Shown: piece after piece, positions 55,908-64,000 of the stretch
Layout of the letters: each line of letters begins with the position of its first letter
Position numbering within the stretch: position 1 is the stretch's first letter
Assembly (NCBI GenBank): GCA_023853785.1
Contig: JAJIRX010000492.1
Location: forward strand, 124,001 to 188,000
Origin: Psilocybe azurescens
Taxonomy: Eukaryota; Basidiomycota; Agaricomycetes; Agaricales; Agrocybaceae
Direction of reading: 5' to 3'
DNA: 64,000 nt
Made by a program: the position numbers and the translations under genes
The notes under the pieces: generated by a model
What the model was told of the DNA's origin: nothing
The model's input: the letters and a program-made list of their open reading frames with translations, nothing else
The model's database searches: none

Positions 55908-57848
55908 AATGTGTATAAAGTAGCAGAATTGAATATGAGAGATAGAAAGATGGTTGTGTTGGTATGAAAAAGAGTAGCTACGGAATCAAATCAAAGAAAT
56001 CAAACAGCACCGACATCACTGCATCATTGAATCACGTGAGAAACCACGGTTGCGGATGCAACAGCCTGTTCGAAGCCCATCAGCGCTTCAGCGCTCAGCT
56101 CCGAACGGCCTTCGAATTAAAAATATCTTCGCCTCGTTCCCGCCTTGGGAGTCATGTATAAACCCATCATTGAACGCCTTCGGATACTTAGTCGTTCTTC
56201 CAGATTGAACATCCTCTATGGCCAGACTGCTGTGTATAGAGGGCTTTCATGCCACTGCGTCTGATCCTTGCGAAGCTCTTCGTTGCCTGATCATTAGCAA
56301 AACGGCTTTGTTATGTCCTTCAGATTTCTTGAGCAAGATGCATATTAACTAGGCTATCCCAATGGATAAATCTATCTAGACATTCCCATTTCCGTGAATA
56401 CCCCGGATTCTTTGGAAGCTTTGGCACAAATTTTGACAAAGTTTGGAAAAGACGTGTGTACTTTGAAAGTACGAGCTTTATGATCCAGCGCTACGCGTCG
56501 GGAGTATTCACTGAGCTACCCCTGCCACACGGGCCAACAGCTCGTGATAATATTATACGTAGTCGAGGGAAGACCAATACTGCCCGGTCGCGGGTGATCT
56601 AATCATAGGGGGATCCCGCCTTGTCAAATCTTGCTCAGTGCCAGCGGCACATAATGCCTGTGAGACACCCTCTATTATTACATACCATAGTTATTCAGTG
56701 GTGGACTTATATGTTGCACTGAATCTAGCTTTGGAGAGCTGCTGTAATAAGCAATAGCCTTATGTAATTGACGTGTTATAGCCCCTGGTCCTCCTTCATT
56801 ATTAAAATACCTCTATGTATTGATAGAAGAGCTATTTGAGGACCTAAAATGCAGACCACTATGCAGAGTCCAGGAAGTTTAACGAAGAGGTCTTCACCCT
56901 TGAAAGGTGATGCATGGACCCAGAAATCAATCACCAATTAAACTGTGCCACCGGCCAATGGGGCGGGGAAGGAAGGTGTTCGAGAAGAAGCAGGGCAGTG
57001 AGCGAGTGCATTTTCTCCTGCCAGAGCTGATATATAATTGTTAGTAGTTACAAAGTCAACACGGCGGCGGTCTACGGCGAATACATGCTCAAATTTGGCT
57101 CAAACCCATTGTCGTTGAAGCATCAATCTCAAAAGGAAGTTCAGATCCTGTATTGGAAATAGCATATTGTCAGATCTAAACTCGTATGTATTCACTTGAT
57201 GCGTTCTCAACGAACGCAAACCGAAAGACAACAACAAAACGAGTGCTTACTCGAGTCAGGGTCCAATTAAGACTTGACGTGCACGTGCATCCCAGATTGG
57301 CATGCCTGGCCGGGGGTGCGCCGACAAGCTTTAATCGATTTAATCTCCGAGTTTCTGTGGAAAGCGGCAGTTTCCAAACAAGAAACCCTACGAAATACCC
57401 CAGACGGGTTTGCATAATGATTTATTCTATGGCTATCGTAATGCCTCACTTGTTGCAATACCACTGAAGAAAGGATTAACCATGAACTCATCCCGGTTTT
57501 CGGTTGAAGCTTCATGAAAATGTGATTCGGAGAACATGACTCACGCCGGCTCCGAGTCCATATGCATGATTTCATCCGAAGAAGTTGGAGCATGTAATAT
57601 GAACTCAAAGCTAGACTACAGAGGATCCCGGCTTCGACTACTCTCTGTCGCATCCCTTGGAAGACTGTAAGTAGTAAGCGTTGGAGTCATACAGTTGTCG
57701 AATATCTGTTACTTCTTCTGTTTCCCCCGGGATCATCGCGCCTGTGTGCTCGGATACCTAAAGAGCTTAAAAGGTACGTTCAATTCTCTGTTTTCAACAT
57801 CGAAGTTCCAAAGCCAAAAAATCTCCTAAATATCCATTGGACCATAGG
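55908..57848. other. Long intergenic stretch
   Basis: No gene found. Frames of 60-130 codons at 57186-57653 overlap on opposite strands and lack motifs. A GTAGCTCAGTG word on the minus strand near 56515 resembles a tRNA A box, but no B box follows. The 110 bp before 57849 resemble the region upstream of 60005 (see duplication finding). Confidence 0.4.
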
Positions 57849-59123
57849 ATGTCCGGAAAACTAGGGCCGCACCCAAGAAACAAGCTCTCTGTCTTTGACA
57901 GGGTAAAGATTTCTGTCGTGTTGCTCTCGATGCGTGAGTCTCCCATTCATAAACGTCGAATCAGACTTCGGAGTGTTGAATCCTTTTCAAAAGCCGTCGT
58001 TCTCTCATGGGCACTCCTCCAGTCTATCTGGTCCAAATACGAGAACCACAAAACATGGAAAAGAGTGCTCCTCGATCGCGCGTCAGTATACATGATGTCC
58101 CATTTGAACCGGAGGCAAGCGCGTTCAATAACTGGAACCACTGCCAGCGTCTATGGTGACTTTATGAAAGCACGAGGACTGCCTCAGGTGGTTGAAGAAC
58201 TGGGCGAAGACGCAAGACTTTTCTGGTTTGGACCGAGGGAAGCTGATCGCGTCCTTCTCTACTTCCATGGTATGTGGGGAGGCCTTGCTTCTATCACAAA
58301 TGTGGATTAACAGCCCCTTTAGGCGGAGCTTTCCTATATCCAGCTCTCTCCTCAACACCGTACCTCTGGAACCATGCTCAAGACATAATCGCAAAGAGAG
58401 GGAAGGCATTTGACATCGCGATGTTAAACTATAGTGAGCAATACACCGATGGCTTACAAAAGTCCGCATAGATTAACTCGTGTGCTCGATTCTCAGCTTT
58501 GGTACCTGATGCAGTATTCCCTACCCAGCTTACACAAGCTGTGCTCGCCATCCAACACCTCCTGGACACCGGCACAAGACCCGAGAACATCCAACTGACA
58601 GGGGACTCTGCCGGCGGCACACTCATCCACCAAGTTCTCTCCCACATTCTGCACCCTCTCCCGGGCGTCCCAGAGCTCTCCTTACCCGGTCCACTCGGTG
58701 GAGCATACATGTTGTCCCCTTGGACGTGCCTGACAGATGGAAAAGCTATGCGAAGTAATCAAGGACGAGGGGACCTCATAAGCGCGCCAATACTTGCGTA
58801 CTGGGGATCTAAAGTCCTGGAGGACGTCTCCCCGGAAGGCATGCCATACCTCAACGCACTCTTGGCCCCCAAAAATTGGCTTGAAGGCGTAGACAAAATC
58901 ATCAAACGCATCCTCATCAGCGCTGGAGAGTATGAGATTCTCCGCGATGCGATCATCGAGTATGCGAAAGTGGTTGAGAAGCATCATAAGGATGTGACAT
59001 TTTTCTTGGAGGAAGGTGGGATTCATGATCAGCCGTTCTTGGCTTTTTTTAACGGGGGACGAGGATTTGGGGAAGTTGACGTCGTTCATTGTGGACTGGT
59101 TAGATAGAGGCTTTTCATCATAA
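57849..59123 (+). CDS. Alpha/beta-hydrolase fold-3 esterase/lipase-like protein, copy 1
   Basis: Four exons. ATG 57849 MSGKLGPHPRNKLSVFDRVK; after an intron VVLSWALLQSIWSKYENHKT...ASVYGDFMKARGLP and VLLYFHG|GAF (oxyanion H-G-G); IAKRGKAFDIAMLNYS; ALVPDAVFPTQLTQAVLAIQ with the nucleophile elbow G-D-S-A-G-G (TGDSAGGTLIHQVL); YWGSKVLEDVSPEG; ILISAGEYEILRDAIIEYAK and EGGIHDQPFL, supplying Asp/Glu and His of the triad. The open frame stops at 59107 as ...GFGEVDVVHCGLVR. The expected tail DEDLGKLTSFIVDWLDRGFS, matching copy 2, lies one frame over and ends at 59123. One T too many in the T7 run at 59044-59050 explains it. It is a probable esterase of unknown substrate. Residues before the catalytic domain form a hydrophobic N-terminal anchor. 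Confidence 0.85.
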
Positions 59124-60004
59124 ACATACATCATGCTGGTAGGTCAGTGTGAGGATCTACTATCCGTTTACATGTAGTCTATTCGTAAGTCTGCATTCCT
59201 ATTGGACGAGCCTTTAAAATACGTCTGGAACAAGTAACAAGTAGTCATACCGTTTTTATTGGAATCACGGACATGTTAGACTGAGTATGACCACACGAAA
59301 TGGTTGGACTCTGTTAATTTCTAGTACTTAATACATAGTAATTGTATAGATAACGGGATTGTGGACATAGTAACATATTTAATAATATAAAGACACGCCG
59401 AAATGACAGACCATAGATGTATACAGTCCACACCAAAACTTAGCACTGAAGTTGTTGTGTATAATTTTGAGTAAATTCTGCGGAGAGCCCTAATAAAGAC
59501 ACTGGCGTACGACCAGCTTGCAGTCAATCTTCTCAGTGGGTGTAGTACACTTCAGCGGTAAACTCCCCGATAAGAGGAGGCGAGAGCTAGCTACACTACT
59601 CAATATAAACTGCCAAAATCATCCGCTATATTCTTAACAGGTCGTGGGAGCAATTCCGGAAGCATATGTAAGACCCGGAGGGTATTATGACCTGGGCGGG
59701 TGAAACGGCAACGATACGAACATGACACGGAGGCAAGGTCCACGAAGCTTGAACACTGCTATATAGAAGCTTTCTGGCTCCGACCTCTATTGCCTTTGTC
59801 GCACTAAGTTTCGAATGGTAGATCGACGCTATGTGGCATGAGTCAAGTGATTCTTCAACGGTGACGGGCCTGTGCGATTCGTCCGGGATCACCGCAGTGC
59901 AGTGACAGCACCTGTGCGCTCGGAAGCCAGACGAGTTCAGAAGGTACGCCATCGACACCTCATATCCTCATTATTCACATTACCTCACAAGTACGGCTTA
60001 ACAA
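59124..60004. other. Spacer between the duplicated hydrolase genes
   Basis: No gene. The last about 130 bp (from about 59880) repeat the words found before copy 1, such as GGGATCA-C-CGC, GCACCTGTGCGCTCGGA and AAGGTACG, so the upstream region was duplicated with the gene. Confidence 0.5.
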
Positions 60005-61261
60005 ATGAAGGCAGAACCACACCCAAGAAACAAGCTTACCTTCTTCGACAGAGTCAACATTCTCCTCGTCTTCATCCCAATCCGTATGTTGGCGATTTAT
60101 TTCTGAGGACAATTAAAGTGCTAATCCCTTTTTAAAAGCAATCGTTCTCTCATGGGCACTTATCCAGTCTTTCTGGTCAAAGAAAGACAGACACAAAAGC
60201 TGGAAAAGAGTGCTAGTTGACAATGTATCATTATACATGATGTCTAATCTGAGCCGGAGGCAAGGGCGAGGATTAAATGGTCGGACCACAGCGAGCGTAT
60301 ATGGTGACTTCATGAAGACACAGGGACTACCTGAGGTGGACGAGGACCTTGGCGAAGACGCGAGGCTTTTCTGGCTTGGACCGAGGAAGGCCTACAACGT
60401 CATCTTATACCTCCATGGTACATCAAATGAACTTTTAACTAAGCTGTAAATTGACAAAATTGGTTTAGGTGGCGCTTTTCTGTATCCGGCTCTTGCTTCC
60501 GCACCCTTCTTTTGGCACCACGCACAAATTACTTTGGGAAAGAGAGGGAAGGCCATCGATGTCGCAATGCTGAACTACAGTGAGCTCATTAATCCAAGCC
60601 TTGAAAACCACACAATGTCATATTTAATCACCAAGCTCTCGTCCCCGAAGCGATGTTCCCTACACAGCTAAAGCAGGCCGTGCTTGCCGTGCTACATCTA
60701 ATCGATACCGGGGTGAAACCAGAGAACATCCAATTAGCCGGCGACTCCGCTGGCGGCGCTCTAGTCCACCAAGTTCTATCTCACGTCCTCCACCCTGTGA
60801 AGGGAGTTCCGACTTTGACTTTAGCGAACCCACTTGGTGGTGCATTTATGATGTCTCCTTGGGTCTGCTTGACAGACAGTGATAGTATCCGCAGCAATCA
60901 AGGCAAAGGTGACCTGATTAACATAGCAACATCCATCTACTGGGGTTCCAAGGTTCTCAAGGACGCTCCGGAGGCAGGATTGCGATATCTCAATGCCGTC
61001 ACTATCCCGGAAGATTGGTTCAAAGGCTTAGAAAATATCGTTAAACGCATCCTCATTAGTGCTGGGGATGCAGAGGTTATCCGAGATGCCATTATCAAGT
61101 ACACAAAGGAAGTTGAAAAGCATCACAAAGGATTGTACTTTTTCTTGGAGGAACGTGGAGTCCATTGTGAACCACTCTTGGTCTTTTTAACCAAGGACAA
61201 AGATCTGGGGAAATTGACTCCTTTCGTTGTGGACTGGTTAGACCAAGGATTCACATTATAA
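60005..61261 (+). CDS. Alpha/beta-hydrolase fold-3 esterase/lipase-like protein, copy 2
   Basis: The exon plan is the same as copy 1. ATG 60005 MKAEPHPRNKLTFFDRVNIL; IVLSWALIQSFWSKKDRHKS...ASVYGDFMKTQGLP; VILYLHG|GAFLYPALAS; GKRGKAIDVAMLNYS; ALVPEAMFPTQLKQAVLAVL; AGDSAGGALVHQVLSHVLHP (G-D-S-A-G nucleophile); LGGAFMMSPWVCLTD; ILISAGDAEVIRDAIIKYTK; ERGVHCEPLLVFL; and an intact tail DLGKLTPFVVDWLDQGFTL to the stop at 61261. No lesion. It is clearly a tandem duplicate of 57849-59123, same strand. Likely a membrane-anchored esterase; substrate unknown. Confidence 0.9.
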
Positions 61262-61668
61262 ATGTCATGATAGGTCAGTGATAAAACGGTTGACCTTGCA
61301 ACTTCTCCAAGCTTACTTAGATTCTGATAGCAGGTTGGCTCGGTAGAGGACGAGCGCTTAAAATCATGTTACCAGCATATCATGATTCACGAGTAGATCT
61401 GAGCAAGCTACCAATGATCTCATACTGCTAAAACTCAGGTTAAAGATCAGATATTTAAACAAAGAATCAAATTCGGGGCTTTCAAAAAATACATGTCAAT
61501 GTCGCACTTATAGATACAAAGAGACAGACTATTGAGACGGTTATAGCGAGCGATATCAAAGCATGTACCAAAACCCCAAACCATACTGTACAAAGTTCAT
61601 ACTGTTACTCAAACACCCCATTGTCGAGCCAACAAAGTTTTACCCAGTGGCAGAGCCAATGAGAAAAC
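61262..61668. other. Intergenic between convergent genes
   Basis: 3' flanks of hydrolase copy 2 (+) and of the LPMO gene (-). AT-rich, no gene seen. Confidence 0.4.
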
Positions 61669-62906
61669 CTAGCGCCAGCTGCTTGAAGTGCTGACAGACG
61701 CCGCACAACTGGAGGAAACAGTGTACGACCTGTTGGGGTCGCTTTCCCATGAAACGGCACCGCTGCTGGACACCTTGATGAATTTGTATTGGAACGTCGT
61801 GCCGACGGGGAGGGAAGTAGTGATCGACCACAAGGGGTTGCTGTTGGTATATCCAGAGGCAGAGAGGGGGAAGAGCTGAGCCCGTGTTCCACGAACCGAG
61901 CTGAGGAATGGATCCCACGAGCTTGATGGTGTCGCCAACAACGGTGGTGACAAGCTCGTTGAAGGTGACAGCCACATTTGCGGGAATGGTGCAAGCGGGT
62001 GGAGTTGAGGTAGACACAGGGGACGAGGAGGTGGTAGATGACGAGGAAATAGTAGTAGATGATGAGGAGATGGTTGTAGATGAGCCACCGCCTGGTCCTC
62101 CAGTGATGGCAATATCAGCGCAGGAAAGGTAGATCTGACCAGTTTGGAAAGAGTTCCAGCGGAGGGAGAGAAGAGTGTGGCTGGAGCTATAGTTCGGGAT
62201 CTTGACATTTTTGGTAACAGTGTAGCCGCCGGAGATGCTGGTGTAGCACGATCCGAGAGCAGAGTTGTCAACACCCTGGCACTTGGAGCCGTCGAAGGGG
62301 TTGCAGGTGAACCAATCATTGCGATAGCAGGGTTGACCAGGGGAGCAGTCTCCGCTAAATCCGCAAGTCTGACCAGCCACATCGGTGCAGTCGAGTGTAC
62401 CAGCCTCGAAGCAATCTTCGGCAGCTTGCTTCTCGGCCACGGTTGGCAAATACCCAGGGGTCAGCAATTTGTCGACGATGTCCTGGTCCTGGCAGATACG
62501 ATAGGCGAACATGCCGCCGTGATCACCATTGTGGTCGACACACCACTGAACGCTGACGGTGGAGCCCGCGGTGTAGGTGACGACAGGGGTGTTACCCCAG
62601 TTGGTCGCCGGATTGTTGTAGTCGACGCTGACGCGGGCGTTGTAACCGCAAGGACCGCTTCGGCCAACGGGAGCGGCGGTGAGATCTGGCCAGGATTGGA
62701 CGGGTTCAAGAATCGCGCACTCGGGACAGGTATCTATGCCAGCCTACGTATAAGATTAGAAGATGAACACAAATGTAAGAGAGAGGAGAGAGACGTACCT
62801 CCGATCCAAGACGACTGCGACTCTTTGGAATGGTCATATAGCCATGGCCATAGACAGACGTCGCGAAATAGAGAGCGCCAGCAGCGAAGAGAGCGATAGA
62901 CTTCAT
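61669..62906 (-). CDS. Secreted starch-active lytic polysaccharide monooxygenase (AA13) with CBM20
   Basis: ATG 62906: signal peptide [20 protein letters not shown] cleaved before [16 protein letters not shown], so His21 becomes the N-terminal copper-brace residue. One intron (gtacgt...acgtag) leads to [20 protein letters not shown], then [40 protein letters not shown] (second copper His), [40 protein letters not shown] and [21 protein letters not shown] Ser/Thr linker joins a starch-binding CBM20: [70 protein letters not shown]. The frame breaks at ALP|LSASGY: the G5 run at 61866-61870 has one base too many. Without that the protein ends at 61669. The enzyme oxidatively cleaves starch outside the cell. 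Confidence 0.92.
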
Positions 62907-62968
62907 TTTAATGCTGAAGAAATAACTTGAGTGAGTTACTGGTAAATATACGGAGAAAATGCAGTCCT

Positions 62969-62975
62969 CTTTATA
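62969..62975 (-). promoter_or_regulatory. TATA box of the LPMO gene
   Basis: On the minus strand this reads TATAAAG, about 63 bp upstream of the ATG at 62906. Single element, no further support. Confidence 0.45.
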
Positions 62976-62981
62976 CAATTT

Positions 62982-64000
62982 GAAACATATTGACGTTAGT
63001 GATACTCGTCCGAGGCATTTTTTCAAGTCTGCGTCATATGTTGCGGGGTAATATCAGGTGTTTTTCTGCGACACATTGCTATGCGCACTATCTATGTCCG
63101 GGGAACGACAATCCAGATTATCTTTTCGAAAGAGGACCAATATTTTGGTAGGAGCTACCAGAATAGGAAAGGAAAGAAGCAGATCCGATTTTTCGAGAAT
63201 TGTCGCCTGACCTCTCGGCATACGTCTTGTCGGACTCCTTTGCAGGTTATGACAGACCAGAATAAAGTTGCACGCATCATCGGTTTCGCAAAAATCGACT
63301 CCAGGTTATTTCAAGTTATTTCGTCAAGCTATCGGTCGAAACATCCTAATTAGGAAAGAAAGAAGACCAATGAGTATTGAGAGGCGTCGTCTGACTTCCC
63401 TATATTGGATCGGTCGTTAAAAGAACGCGTTTCAGGAATGTCGATAATACGACCGATCCGTTTGTTTGCAGTATGTAAAATACACTTTGCAGGCACCTGT
63501 CTGACATTTGTAGTGGTTGATTATCAATGTACATCAGCGTTGCATCCAGGAGAAGGACAGGATGTTCCTGCGATGTCTAGGGAAGTCAAGGTAGAGAAAC
63601 CTCGGATCTTAGACCCAGTCAAGTGCAAGTCAAGTGTTCATAGAATTTGCCGCGTCTCCGCACTTCTTGTCCACATGGACCTCGCGTGGATGGTCGGAGA
63701 CGGTCGGTCGTTCCAGTCGAAAAGGCTAATTACAGGGGGCCGAGTCCTTCCAAGTTAGCCCAAGTTAGTCCAAGTAGGAGCGGATGAGAGTGCATCTGAG
63801 TGCATATCGGCGCTGATATCGGTGTTACCAATTACACGTGGCAGGAAATAAGGGAGTTAACTACGTAGCTTAACCAATAGCCGGTATAGTTACCTCGTAA
63901 ACGTGAGTGCAAGTGGGTCCGATCAGAATACGAAATGAAAGAAAAGGATACGACTGCAGCCGCACCCCCGCATGTCCGGGGTAGTGGCCTGTGATAGCTT
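62982..64000. other. Intergenic with small repeats
   Basis: No gene recognised; + frames of 90 and 117 codons lack motifs. Two small structures are seen: an 11-bp inverted repeat GGATCGGTCGT (63407-63417) / ACGACCGATCC (63449-63459), and about three imperfect tandem copies of CCAAGTTAG-C/T (63749-63776). Confidence 0.4.

Noticed and set aside
56470..56545. Minus-strand GTAGCTCAGTG word resembling a tRNA A box
   Set aside because: No B box within 40-60 bases and no cloverleaf; at most an old tRNA fragment.
61908..62899. Plus-strand frames of 74 and 251 codons
   Set aside because: They are antisense to the AA13-CBM20 gene, whose signal peptide, copper ligands and CBM20 motifs are unmistakable on the minus strand.
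63400..63780. Inverted and tandem short repeats near the right edge
   Set aside because: Too short and isolated to call a mobile element; no flanking duplication seen.

Overview
This window comes from an intron-rich filamentous basidiomycete, most likely an agaricomycete. Introns are mostly about 45-70 nt with GTRNGY donors. Several multicopy families here are typical of agaricomycetes: DUF6534 membrane proteins, a DUF6698 protein, a Plavaka-type transposase and a decayed trypsin-like (PA-clan) protein family. There are no bacterial operons, CRISPR arrays or rRNA genes, and no intact tRNA gene that I could find.

Layout. 1-1 kb: broken CCHC zinc-knuckle gene. 1.8-24.3 kb: at least six DUF6534 multi-pass membrane protein copies (A and B on +, E on -, C and D on +, F on -), some intact and some decayed. 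Ordinary genes sit between them: a glycosyltransferase-like membrane protein (7.7-9.5 kb, -), a small conserved soluble protein (9.7-10.1 kb, -), a YqjM-type old yellow enzyme (10.6-12.0 kb, +) and a Pro-rich orphan (18.5-19.4 kb, -). 26.7-35.6 kb is housekeeping and secreted: an acyltransferase-3 membrane protein with frame breaks, a DUF2235 hydrolase, a TatD nuclease, a double-CFEM secreted protein and a small extracellular-type protein.

37-51 kb is a repeat-dominated island. It holds a 1.25 kb tRNA-headed SINE with 15-bp target-site duplications, inside a tract with no CpG at all over 2.7 kb that also carries a dead PA-clan protease-like gene. Next come a divergent DUF6698 / Plavaka transposase pair and two short terminal-inverted-repeat elements, one of them packed with telomere-like CCCTA/CCCTTA tracts.

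51.8-63 kb returns to normal genes: a single-pass cell-surface protein, a TPR + double CCCH zinc-finger protein, two tandemly duplicated alpha/beta hydrolases, and a secreted AA13 starch-active LPMO with a CBM20 domain.

Two observations stand out. (1) The DUF6534 copies share chains of tiny exons (14, 10 and 18 nt in A/B; 19 and 18 nt in C/D) that ORF-based annotation would miss. (2) At least four otherwise clean genes carry a single-base indel next to or inside a homopolymer run just before a conserved C-terminus. This suggests assembly homopolymer error, and needs checking before these genes are called dead. Exon models were derived by eye from splice consensus, reading phase and paralog comparison.
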